A DNA stretch of 64,000 bases, from NCBI GenBank assembly GCA_903862935.1, contig CAIOZY010000036.1, forward strand, positions 1 through 64,000, read 5' to 3'. The first letter of the stretch is position 1; every line of letters starts with the position of its first letter. The notes under the pieces are model-generated. The model was not told the DNA's origin, searched no databases, and saw only the letters and a program-made list of their open reading frames with translations. Origin of the DNA: an uncultured Opitutaceae bacterium. GTDB taxonomy: Bacteria > Verrucomicrobiota > Verrucomicrobiia > Opitutales > Opitutaceae. The position numbers and the translations under genes are program-made. Of the stretch, positions 45,294 to 53,642 are shown piece after piece.

Positions 45294-46241
45294 TCAGCGT
45301 TTGCGTTGCTTGAAGAGCATGTCGAGCAGCACGGCCGCGATGATGACCACGCCGATGAAGACCTGCTGGACGAACGACGACACGCCGAGCAGGTTGAGGC
45401 CGTTACGAAGGACACCCATAATGAGCGCGCCGACAAGAGTGCCGAGGACGGAACCCTCACCGCCCATGAGGCTCGCCCCCCCGATGACAGCCGCCGCGAT
45501 CGCGTCGAGTTCGTAGCTCAGGCCCGCGATGGGCTGGGCCGAATTCAGCCGGGACGTGAGGACGACTGCGGCTAGCCCGGCCAGTCCGCCGCAGGATCCG
45601 TAGATGGCGATCTTGCAGATGCCGACCGGCACGCCCGACAAGAGCGCCGCCTCCTCGTTGCCGCCGACCGCGTAGACGTAGCGCCCGAACTTCGTGCGCC
45701 GCAGCACAAAGTAGGCGGCGGCATAGACGAGGAGCATCAGGACAACCGCCGCAGGGACGGTCGCTAGGCGTCCGTTGGCGAGCCACCGAAACGATTCGCC
45801 AAAGCCCGATACCGGCCTCCCGCCGGTCGCAAGGAGCGCCGCACCCCGCGCCACGCTCATCATACCAAGCGTGGCGATGAAGGGCGGCAGCCGGCCCATG
45901 GTAATCAACAGACCGTTCACCAAGCCGCAGGCGGTGCCGACGCCCACGCCCGCGAGAATCGCTAGCGGCAGCGGCCAGCCTGCGTGCAGGGCTTGCGCGA
46001 GCACCACGCCCGCAAACGCCAGAATGGAACCCACCGACAGATCGATTCCGGCCGAGATGATCACAAGCGTCATGCCCACCGCTATGACGGCGTTGATGAC
46101 CGTCTGCTGCGCGACGTTGAGCAGGTTTGGGACTGTCAGAAAGTACGGCGTGAGGACGCTGATGATCCCGCCTAGCGCGACCAGCACGGCCAGTGTTCCA
46201 AACGGCCGGGCGTAGGAGATAATGGCGCGGCGAAGATTCAT
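45294..46241 (-). CDS. CUT2-type ABC transporter permease (RbsC-like)
   Basis: The 315-residue protein has about eight to ten membrane helices and the BPD_transp_2 signature AVGMTLVIISAGIDLSVGS (near 60). GGNEEAALLSGVPV near 185 is the cytoplasmic EAA-like loop that contacts the ATPase, and GYSFELDAIAAAVIGG-type sequence follows. Its start overlaps the ATPase stop by 4 bp. It is the membrane channel of the transporter coded by three adjacent genes, the same order as rbs or inositol (iat/ibp) operons. Confidence 0.9.
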   Translation of the reverse strand: MNLRRAIISYARPFGTLAVLVALGGIISVLTPYFLTVPNLLNVAQQTVINAVIAVGMTLVIISAGIDLSVGSILAFAGVVLAQALHAGWPLPLAILAGVGVGTACGLVNGLLITMGRLPPFIATLGMMSVARGAALLATGGRPVSGFGESFRWLANGRLATVPAAVVLMLLVYAAAYFVLRRTKFGRYVYAVGGNEEAALLSGVPVGICKIAIYGSCGGLAGLAAVVLTSRLNSAQPIAGLSYELDAIAAAVIGGASLMGGEGSVLGTLVGALIMGVLRNGLNLLGVSSFVQQVFIGVVIIAAVLLDMLFKQRKR

Positions 46242-47746
46242 GCAGCATCGGCGCCCAAGGCGCAGCGAAGGATGGCTTCCGGGGTGGCTTCCGCCGCCCC
46301 AAACATGCCCGATAGGCGCCCGCGGCTCATCACGAGGATGCGGTCGCTCAAGCCCAGTATCTCGGGCAGTTCTGACGAGATGATCAGGATTGCCTTTCCC
46401 GCCGCCGAAAGGCGCCTGATGAGCTGGTAGACTTCTGCTTTTGCGCCGACGTCGATGCCCCGGGTCGGTTCGTCAAACAGGAGAATCTCCGCCGAGCGAC
46501 AGAGCCACTTGCCGAGCACCACCTTCTGTTGGTTGCCCCCGCTAAGGTTCAGGACGCGCTCGCCGAGGCTCGGTGTCTTTACTCGCAGTTCGGACGCCAG
46601 GCGGGACGCCTCGGCCCGCTCGTTCCCAGCCTGCATGACCCCGCCGCGGCTAAACCGGTCAAGGCTGGCCAGGCAGATGTTTTCCGTGACACTGCAGCCC
46701 AGCACCAGCCCCTGCCGCTTGCGGTCCTCGGTGAGAAATCCGAGTCCGAGGCGGATCGCGTGCTGCGGCGAGCGGATGACCACCTCGCTCCCGCGGACCC
46801 ACACACGGCCGGCATCGATCGGGTCAGCACCGAATAGGGCCCGAGCCAGCTCGGTGCGGCCGGCGCCCATTAGACCCGTCAGGCCCAGCACCTCGCCGCG
46901 ATGGAGCACGAACGAGATGCCATCGAGCACGCCCCGCCTGGTCAGCCCCTCTACCCGAAGAACCTCCTCGCCCACCGTAGCCCCGCGCGGCGGAAACTGC
47001 TCGGTCAGGTCCCTGCCGACCATCATACGGATTAACCCGGCCCGGGTGCTTTCCGCGATCACTCGAGTGCCGATCAGGCGGCCATCGCGGAGTACCGTCA
47101 CGCGATCGCCGATCTGGAACAGTTCATCCAACCGATGCGAGATGTAGATGATCGCCACTCCCCGCTCGCGCAGCCTGCGAATAACCATGAAGAGCCGGCC
47201 AATCTCGCGCTCGGTGAGCGCTGACGTTGGCTCGTCCATCACGACGATCCTCGCATCGACCGAGAGGGCCTTGGCTACCTCGACCATCTGCTGCTCCGCC
47301 ACGCCCAAGCTGCGGACGACCGACCTCGGATCAATGACCACGCCAAGGCCGTGTAGAATACGCTCCGCCTCGCTGACCAGGAGCGCCTGATCGATGAACC
47401 CGGGCAGGAAGCCGCGTGGCTCGCGCCCAAGGAAGATGTTTTCCGCCACAGTGAGGCCCGGCACCAAGTTGAATTCCTGGTAGATGACGCTCACCCCGGC
47501 TGTCTGCGCTTCGCGGGGCGTGGACAGCTCGTACGCACGCCCCTCGATCTCCAGCGTTCCCGCATCCCGGCGGACCGCTCCGGCGAGAATCTTGACCAGC
47601 GTGGACTTGCCCGCTCCGTTCTCCCCAAGCAGAACGTGCACCTCGCCCCGGCGCACATCGAGGTCGACACCCTCCAGCGCCACGACACCGGGGTAGCGCT
47701 TAACTATCCCCTTCATGGAGAGGACAGTCTGAACGGAATGATCCAT
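46238..47746 (-). CDS. CUT2-type ABC transporter ATPase with two domains (RbsA/MglA-like)
   Basis: The 502-residue protein contains two fused ATP-binding domains. The first has Walker A LGENGAGKSTLVKIL (near 45), signature LGVAEQQMVEVAKAL and Walker B IVVMDEPTSAL; the second has a degenerate Walker A (GLTGLMGAGRTEL) and signature LSGGNQQKVVLGKWL with LLFDEPTRGIDVG. This is the RbsA layout. It follows the PfkB kinase gene by 30 bp and overlaps the permease gene. Confidence 0.93.
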   Translation of the reverse strand: MDHSVQTVLSMKGIVKRYPGVVALEGVDLDVRRGEVHVLLGENGAGKSTLVKILAGAVRRDAGTLEIEGRAYELSTPREAQTAGVSVIYQEFNLVPGLTVAENIFLGREPRGFLPGFIDQALLVSEAERILHGLGVVIDPRSVVRSLGVAEQQMVEVAKALSVDARIVVMDEPTSALTEREIGRLFMVIRRLRERGVAIIYISHRLDELFQIGDRVTVLRDGRLIGTRVIAESTRAGLIRMMVGRDLTEQFPPRGATVGEEVLRVEGLTRRGVLDGISFVLHRGEVLGLTGLMGAGRTELARALFGADPIDAGRVWVRGSEVVIRSPQHAIRLGLGFLTEDRKRQGLVLGCSVTENICLASLDRFSRGGVMQAGNERAEASRLASELRVKTPSLGERVLNLSGGNQQKVVLGKWLCRSAEILLFDEPTRGIDVGAKAEVYQLIRRLSAAGKAILIISSELPEILGLSDRILVMSRGRLSGMFGAAEATPEAILRCALGADAA

Positions 47747-47776
47747 GGGGTTGCCGGTTGGGCCGGCGGCGCGGCG

Positions 47777-48694
47777 TCAGGATGATTTCCGGTCCCGCAC
47801 TACCGCCGTCGGCGCGCTTGCGTAACTGTTTCTGATCATTTCTTCCACATCTGCCACGCTTCGCTTGATGGGGCCTTCAGCCTCCAATTTTAGGCTCGTA
47901 ACGGCTGCGGCCCATCGAGTCGCCTCGGCTGGCAGTGCGCTTAGCCGCTTGGACACATATGATGCAATGCAGGTGTCGCCCCGTCCGCTCCGGCCGACCT
48001 GCTTCTTGGGCAGGAAAGGGGCAGCGAAGAACTCGCCGCCCGCCAGGACAAGCAGGCCGTCGCGATGAGTGAGCACGATCTCCTTCGGTCCCAGCTCTGA
48101 AAGCCTGCGCGCCGCGGCCTCCATGTCCTTCTCGCCTGTCAGGGCCTCCGCCTCTACCGCATCCGTCTTCAGGATGTCGACGTGGGCCAGCACCTCCGCC
48201 TTTTCCGGCCACGGCTCGAACCTGAGCGTGCCGTCCGGAGCCACGACCCGGATAAACCCCTGCAGGTCACCGACGAGCAGTCCCCCCTTCCTGTCCAACT
48301 CCATGATGACATCCATTCCCACCTCGCCCCGAATAGACGCATTGATCAGGAAAGCCCGGGCCCAGAGTTCCGTGAACTGGTCCGGTGTGAACGAGCCGGC
48401 GGTCTTGGTCACTGTCAGCACGCGCTCATCCGGGTTGGTCGTCGGATAGTATAGACGCATGACGGTTGAATCCGGCGTGTAGGCCGGGTATACGTCCACA
48501 CCCAGGCGCTTGAGCGCCTCGACGACGCGGACATCCTCCCGGGCCAAACGGGTCACGGCCGCCGTCTTCAGCCCCATCATGGCGGCGACATGGGCTCCGT
48601 AGTTAAAACCCCCGCCGTCCACCGACCGGGTCCCGGAGGGAGAGACGATTGTGTCCTTGGTATAGTTGCCGAGTATAACGAGGTCGTATTGCAT
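47777..48694 (-). CDS. PfkB-family kinase (second copy)
   Basis: The 305-residue protein has the PfkB start YDLVILGNYTKDTIVSPSG, GGGFNYGAHVAAMMG, and the C-terminal signature VGRSGRGDTCIASYVSKRL (near 245) with GRGDT, the same variant as the other kinase of the locus. Only modest similarity is seen elsewhere, so the two are old paralogues, not a recent duplication. It lies between the MFS carrier and the ABC transporter genes. It may phosphorylate the imported polyol or an intermediate. Confidence 0.78.
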   Translation of the reverse strand: MQYDLVILGNYTKDTIVSPSGTRSVDGGGFNYGAHVAAMMGLKTAAVTRLAREDVRVVEALKRLGVDVYPAYTPDSTVMRLYYPTTNPDERVLTVTKTAGSFTPDQFTELWARAFLINASIRGEVGMDVIMELDRKGGLLVGDLQGFIRVVAPDGTLRFEPWPEKAEVLAHVDILKTDAVEAEALTGEKDMEAAARRLSELGPKEIVLTHRDGLLVLAGGEFFAAPFLPKKQVGRSGRGDTCIASYVSKRLSALPAEATRWAAAVTSLKLEAEGPIKRSVADVEEMIRNSYASAPTAVVRDRKSS

Positions 48695-48725
48695 GAAGTC
48701 GATAGCTAGCGCGGGCCGGTCGCCG

Positions 48726-50087
48726 TCAGTCGGTCACCTTCGCGCGCCACAAGGACGCCGCCAATATCATGGAGACCACGGATGTCCCGATCCAAAAAAG
48801 GACGACTCGGTGAAAATCGTAATGTCGCACGCCGTTCGCAAGCGTCGTGCCGTTCTGGATCAGAATGCCACTAATCCTCTCCTGGACGGCCGCACCGACA
48901 TAACTGAACACGCCGACGAAGCCCATGACCGCACCCGCCGCCCGCTTCGGCGCAATGTCTACCGCGAACAGTCCGCCCAGTGAGGTCAGCAACCCGCTCA
49001 GGGAGAATCCGTAGACCAGGAACGCCCCCGCCACCAGGACCGGGTGCCCGGGGGAACTGAAGAACAGGACCGCGAGGGCCACGATTTCCAGGACGGCGCA
49101 CGCGAGGTTGACGGGGGGCCTCCGGGCTTGAAACAGCTTGTCAGAAATGAATCCGTACGAGACGCACCCCGCCAGTCCGGCCAGCGGATAGAGTGCGATG
49201 AGGCTCCCCGCCTGAAGGATGGAATACCCCTTTGCCTCCTGCAGATAGAGGATTCCCCACCCGCTCATGGCGTAGCGGGTCATATACATCGTGGCGCTGG
49301 CCAGGGCCAGGATCCAAATCGACGGCAGTTTCAGGATGGAAAGCTGCGTCTGCCAGGTGGACTTCGCCGGCGCCGCGCCGGCGGCGGCGGGAGCGGCGTG
49401 ATCATCCTTCCAGTCCGCAACAGCCGGCAGCCCCAATGTCCGCGGGCGATCCTGGACCATGAAGTAGACCGCCACGGCCAGGGCGACGCCTATGATACCG
49501 GGGGCGGAGAAGCCGGCCCGCCAACCGAAATAGGACACGACAGCGGACGACGCGACGAATGTCAGACCTTCGCCGAGCGGATGCGCCGTGCTCCAGAGGC
49601 CGTAGTAGCGCCCCCGCTCCTTGTTGCTGAACCACTGCGACAGCGACACGACGCCAGCCGGGGCACCGAACGACTGGAACCATCCGTTTAGCCCCCATAG
49701 CGCGATCCAGACCCACAGCAGATGGGACCAGCCCATGAAGAGATTGACCAAGGCCGACAGCAGGATGCCCGCCGCCAGAAACCTCTTGATGTTGGCATGG
49801 TCCGCCAGGAACCCGTTGACGAGCTTCCCCAGCGCGTAGGCGTACAGCAGCGTCGAACCGATCTTTCCCAGGTCGTCCGCCGAGAAGATGTTGGCATCGA
49901 TCAGGGGCTTCTTGGCAACCGAGAGGCCGAGCCGGCAGGTGTAGGCGATCCCGTAGCCCAGCGTTATCGCCAGGATGACCAGCAGCCGATGCCGACGGAA
50001 ACGGCGATCGATTTCCTCTCTGTCAGCGAGAAGCGGCCTGTCCTTCCCGGCCACAAAAAACCGAAATACTCCGTTGATCAGGGTCAT
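48726..50087 (-). CDS. MFS transporter, organophosphate:phosphate antiporter (GlpT/UhpC-like) type
   Basis: The 453-residue protein has twelve hydrophobic segments and the family opening LVILAITLGYGIAYTCRLGLSVAKKPL, with the Arg in the first helix that GlpT/UhpT use for phosphate binding, and the ADHANIKRFL loop between helices 2 and 3. Known members exchange sugar or glycerol phosphates for inorganic phosphate, or sense hexose phosphate (UhpC). In this setting the solute might be an inositol phosphate. An operator dyad lies 57 bp upstream of its start, and a PfkB kinase follows 31 bp downstream. Confidence 0.85.
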   Translation of the reverse strand: MTLINGVFRFFVAGKDRPLLADREEIDRRFRRHRLLVILAITLGYGIAYTCRLGLSVAKKPLIDANIFSADDLGKIGSTLLYAYALGKLVNGFLADHANIKRFLAAGILLSALVNLFMGWSHLLWVWIALWGLNGWFQSFGAPAGVVSLSQWFSNKERGRYYGLWSTAHPLGEGLTFVASSAVVSYFGWRAGFSAPGIIGVALAVAVYFMVQDRPRTLGLPAVADWKDDHAAPAAAGAAPAKSTWQTQLSILKLPSIWILALASATMYMTRYAMSGWGILYLQEAKGYSILQAGSLIALYPLAGLAGCVSYGFISDKLFQARRPPVNLACAVLEIVALAVLFFSSPGHPVLVAGAFLVYGFSLSGLLTSLGGLFAVDIAPKRAAGAVMGFVGVFSYVGAAVQERISGILIQNGTTLANGVRHYDFHRVVLFWIGTSVVSMILAASLWRAKVTD

Positions 50088-50143
50088 GGTCGCAGCGGCA
50101 GGGGTGCGCCACGAGAAAAAGGGGTAGACTCAAGAAGAGCAAT

Positions 50144-50155
50144 GTAAACGTTTAC
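50144..50155. promoter_or_regulatory. Perfect LacI-type operator before the MFS-led operon
   Basis: GTAAACGTTTAC is a perfect 12-bp palindrome with the central CG of LacI-family operators. It lies between the end of the lacI-type gene and the MFS start, 57 bp upstream of that start on the minus strand. Near-matches occur at 36468 and 38143. Confidence 0.7.
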
Positions 50156-50188
50156 TTTTTAGGGCCGCCTGTCTTAAGCTTCTGTATA

Positions 50189-51184
50189 TCAACATGATTT
50201 TCTCAAAATTAACCGCGGCCGCAACCGGAGCCAGGCGGAGGGCGAATTGGGGTTACCCAAGCGCTTGAGCAGTAGCTCCGCGGCTGCGCGCCCCACCTCG
50301 TAGGCCGGTTGCCTTACCATGGTAAGGGGCGGATCAAGCGCGTCCGCCCACGGAAGATCATCAAATCCGATGAGTGCCACGTCGCGGGGAATATTAAGGC
50401 CGCGCTTGTGAATCGCCTCTATGGCTCCGACAGCCATCAGATTGTTCGCCACAAAGAGAGCCGTCGGCGGGACTGGCAATGCCAGCAACTCGTCGGCCAG
50501 GGTAACTCCGCTGGCCTGTTTGTAGTCTCCGATGCGAATGTAATCCGGTGTTACCGCGATGTCATTTGCGGCCAGCGCCTGCTCGTAGCCAAGTTTGCGG
50601 TCTCGGCCAGTGGAGATCGTAACGCGGCTCGTGATCAGGCCAATCCTCCGGTGTCCGACCTTAATCAGGTGCGCCACCGCATCAAAGGCACCCTGTCGGT
50701 TGTCCACTTCGACCTTGTCAATCGTCGAGTTGGAGAGGCTGCGGTCCACCGTCACGATCGGTATGCCGGACTCCGCAATCTTGGTGACCGCCAGATCACG
50801 ATCGTTGATGGGTGGCAGGATAATGCCGTCCACGGACTCCGCTCGCATGACGTCGAGGTAGAAGCTTTCCTTCTCAAGATTCTCGTCCGAGTTGCAGAGC
50901 ATTACCGCGAATTGGTTCGCGTACGCAACGTCCTCAACGCCACGGGCGATCTCAGCAAAAAACGGGTTCTGGATATCGGGGATAATTAGCCCCAGCAGGT
51001 GACGTTTGCCTCCGCGCTGGCGCAGGCGGCGAGCCACCCGGTTGGGCTGGTAGCCCAATTCCTTCATCGCCTTGCGCACCGCCAACTGGGTATGCGGGGC
51101 CACCTTGTCGGGATGACTGATCACCCGGGACACTGTCGCAATGGAAACACCTGCAGCCTTCGCCACATCGGTCAGGCTAGACAT
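50189..51184 (-). CDS. LacI-family transcriptional regulator
   Basis: The 331-residue repressor has the N-terminal LacI HTH (TDVAKAAGVSIATVSRVISHPDKV) with a hinge-helix region (NRVARRLRQ), followed by a periplasmic-binding-protein-like effector domain (LLGLIIPDIQNPFFAEIARG; IVTVDRSLSN; VALIGFDDLPWAD). It is coded immediately before the MFS-led operon and downstream of the acid phosphatase on the same strand. It likely binds the GTAAACGTTTAC-type sites at 50144, 38143 and 36468; the effector would then be inositol or a phosphate or keto derivative. Confidence 0.92.
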   Translation of the reverse strand: MSSLTDVAKAAGVSIATVSRVISHPDKVAPHTQLAVRKAMKELGYQPNRVARRLRQRGGKRHLLGLIIPDIQNPFFAEIARGVEDVAYANQFAVMLCNSDENLEKESFYLDVMRAESVDGIILPPINDRDLAVTKIAESGIPIVTVDRSLSNSTIDKVEVDNRQGAFDAVAHLIKVGHRRIGLITSRVTISTGRDRKLGYEQALAANDIAVTPDYIRIGDYKQASGVTLADELLALPVPPTALFVANNLMAVGAIEAIHKRGLNIPRDVALIGFDDLPWADALDPPLTMVRQPAYEVGRAAAELLLKRLGNPNSPSAWLRLRPRLILRKSC

Positions 51185-51262
51185 AAGATAAGATGATGTA
51201 GCCTTGGATCAACCAACGGGAAAGGCAAGGCGGCGCTGAGTGTTAGATCCCGACCCTGGATG

Positions 51263-51288
51263 GCCGGTCGGAGACAGGACCGACCGGC
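51263..51288. terminator. Hairpin between phytase and lacI-type gene
   Basis: GCCGGTCGG and CCGACCGGC form a perfect 9-bp stem with an 8-base loop, about 180 bp past the stop of the acid phosphatase gene and about 80 bp upstream of the regulator start. There is no T run on either side, so termination is uncertain. Confidence 0.4.
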
Positions 51289-51468
51289 ATTCCATCCGGA
51301 AGCCAGCTGAGACTCGTAAAGGGGGGCACAGCATGGTGCCGCCACGAGCGAGCGGTCTGACAGTTGGGCCAACCTTTCCTCAGAGCCGTGGCAGGTGACC
51401 CCGAGCGGCCTCGACAACAGGCTATTCCACGCGGCAGCCAAGCGGCTTTCCCTGCGAAGTCTCGTGAG

Positions 51469-52761
51469 TCAGTGCGTGATAAAAGCAGGATCGATCACCC
51501 GCTCCAACTGGGCCTGAAATTGAGCGAGAGGGGCGTCGAAATCAGTCTCGGAACCACTGCATCCGGGGATGAAAAGCGGCGCAATTGCCGGGGGTGACTG
51601 AATCGTCAACTTCTGGCTGGAACGCATTTGGTCGAGTGTCTGGGAAATGTAATAGGCGCGCACGAAATACCGTTGATCTGAAAGATGCTGCCACAATTCA
51701 AACACCAACGCTCCGCCGGGAAGGGTGGGACTATCTGGAAGGCCATCAACGCTCCATGACAAGCCGAGCAATCCGGACAGACTTGCGATATTTCCGTCAT
51801 GGCCCACCTCGACCACCAAACCCGTCCCCGGGGGCGCGAACGCGCCGCTCACCGGGCGACCGCTCGCCGTCTGTTCAAAACTGCGCAGCAGGTGTGCGGC
51901 GAGATTCGACGCGGAGACTTGGGCGACGTAGAATGTCCGCTGAATGAGGTCGAACTGCAGCGCGTGCAGGATATAGCAATCGGCCAGCCTTTCCCGGGTC
52001 ATCCTGCCCCATCCAACTTCCGGCTTCCCGTCCGCATACTCCAAAACGAAGTTTTCCACCAGTTCGGAGGCGACTCCAATGGGCGTGTTCGAATTAAGCA
52101 GCTTTTCCCCGTTTCCCGTCTGAATGGAGACAGGCAGGTCGAGGAGGGGCACCTTCCCCTTCGGCAGCGCACCGTCGGGCCGCCCGGACAGGATTTCGGC
52201 TAGGTCGTCGAATTGGCGTCGATAGGCCTGCTCGAAATGGGCCAGGTCCCCTCCGACGCGTCCACGAACCGCCGCCGCCGCCAACGCGTGATCGGGACGG
52301 CCCAGCTTCGCCAGCGCGGCGGCAAACAGCGGATCGATCTCGTCGGCGGGAAGGGTGTGGATTTCCACCTGGGCATCGCCCAGACAGCCCGCAGCGAGCG
52401 CCCGGGCTGTCTCCAGGGTCCGCTCCATGTTGTGGGCGCGGACATAGATCCGCGCGGCGTCATCCACGGGCCGTCCGGTCAACAGGCCCGCCTTCTGATA
52501 GCGCGCCCGGTAATACGCGCCCATCAGTATCATCAACTGCCTTCCGTGCGCGGTCAGAATGCCCGGACTCTCGGCCCACTTCGGCCAAGGCTGCGCGGCG
52601 TAATCTGACAGTTGCTCTGGGGACCGACTCGGTGTGCGCACGCCGTGACGGCTGATAATGACGGCCGAACGCAGGACAGCGTCCTCTTGCGCCGCGTTAG
52701 CGTGCTTCCAGAGGATAATTGCGACAAAGCAAATAGCGAAGCGTGGGATACGACCAGTCAT
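51469..52761 (-). CDS. Histidine acid phosphatase, AppA-type phytase
   Basis: The 430-residue protein has a signal peptide (MTGRIPRFAICFVAIILWKH, cleavage near ANA) and the two catalytic motifs of the histidine acid phosphatases: SRHGVRTPS (near 37-45, phosphohistidine) and HDGN (near 321, proton donor Asp). Flanking residues (PWPKWAESPGILTAHGRQL) follow E. coli AppA closely. AppA itself has HDTN and glucose-1-phosphatase HDSN, so HDGN is slightly unusual. It would act in the periplasm on phytate or sugar phosphates. The start at 52761 puts the signal peptide first; a longer frame adds 58 non-conserved residues. It sits beside the inositol regulator. Confidence 0.88.
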   Translation of the reverse strand: MTGRIPRFAICFVAIILWKHANAAQEDAVLRSAVIISRHGVRTPSRSPEQLSDYAAQPWPKWAESPGILTAHGRQLMILMGAYYRARYQKAGLLTGRPVDDAARIYVRAHNMERTLETARALAAGCLGDAQVEIHTLPADEIDPLFAAALAKLGRPDHALAAAAVRGRVGGDLAHFEQAYRRQFDDLAEILSGRPDGALPKGKVPLLDLPVSIQTGNGEKLLNSNTPIGVASELVENFVLEYADGKPEVGWGRMTRERLADCYILHALQFDLIQRTFYVAQVSASNLAAHLLRSFEQTASGRPVSGAFAPPGTGLVVEVGHDGNIASLSGLLGLSWSVDGLPDSPTLPGGALVFELWQHLSDQRYFVRAYYISQTLDQMRSSQKLTIQSPPAIAPLFIPGCSGSETDFDAPLAQFQAQLERVIDPAFITH

Positions 52762-53345
52762 GCATGCACAGGTTGCGGTCAGAAGCCTCCCTGGCAAGTG
52801 CTCTTGCCCAACGCATGCGATCTTCCATGGTTGGCCACGACGGGATGAACACGTGGCCGGAGCTGCAGCCATGGTCGTGGAAACAAGGCCTGGGCGCATA
52901 CGCGCAGCGCCGCGGTCCCCTCTCAGCGCGGGCACGGAGCACTTGCGCCAGCAGATCTCTCACGTTCCTAGCGACATATCAGCGGAAACATATCCAGCTT
53001 GCACCCGCGTGCGGAGCTAATCCACACAAGGATATGCGAGTTAGCCTCCTGCACCTCGTCGCTAGGCGCGAGACCGCGGCCCACTTGCTCGTGTATCCGC
53101 CGCCTTCTCAGGCGCACCTCGGCGAGTTCATTGACGCCAGCTGGGACGAAGCCCATATGAAGGACTGGGCCGCCGCGGCGGCGAAGATCCGGATCGTCGT
53201 TGAAGCCGGCATCTGCCACGACAGCAGCAAATAACCTCGCTGCTGTATTCTCCAAGCGCCGAGCTCATCAGTCCTCCATGGGGACGGCAGAGCCTGGGGG
53301 GCCGTCGGCCGCGGAAGCGACGGCGCTATCTTCAAGGCAAAGTAT
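52762..53345. other. Gene-poor junction between the inositol island and the accessory region
   Basis: Open frames on both strands exist, but their sequences are Arg/Ala-rich and lack motifs. The promoter of the acid phosphatase should lie near 52770-52850; no convincing boxes or LacI-type dyad were found there. Codon and base use change to a less biased pattern around 53340. Confidence 0.4.
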
Positions 53346-53642
53346 GTGGACGCGGCCGATCTAATGAAGACGTTGTTTGCTGCTACCGAAAGAGCGGGTG
53401 CGAACAACAGCCCCTATCGGTCAATCCTTCCGGAACATTTCGATGTGCTTTTCAAGGGCCTGCAGCGCGCCAAGGCTAACGGAAAAGTCTCTGTGCTTCA
53501 GGAACTCGCGTTCTCCAGCCGAGACCGGATTCTTAGGGTTGCAGCGCAGGCTGCTTTGGCTGGGCGGTCCGATTCGGCCGTGCATCCTGTGGCGGCCGTC
53601 ATGCTCAGCGGTGTAAGCCCAAGCAATCGATCCGCCTCATGA
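53346..53642 (+). CDS. Hypothetical protein, possibly 5'-truncated
   Basis: A GTG-started 98-codon frame gives a helical, soluble protein (ILPEHFDVLFKGLQRAKANG; VLQELAFSSRDRIL). The same frame stays open upstream (GAIFKAKYVDAADL), so the gene may be a fragment of a longer one. The stop overlaps the next start (ATGA), which argues that the frame is translated. No family recognised. Confidence 0.4.
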   Translation: MDAADLMKTLFAATERAGANNSPYRSILPEHFDVLFKGLQRAKANGKVSVLQELAFSSRDRILRVAAQAALAGRSDSAVHPVAAVMLSGVSPSNRSAS

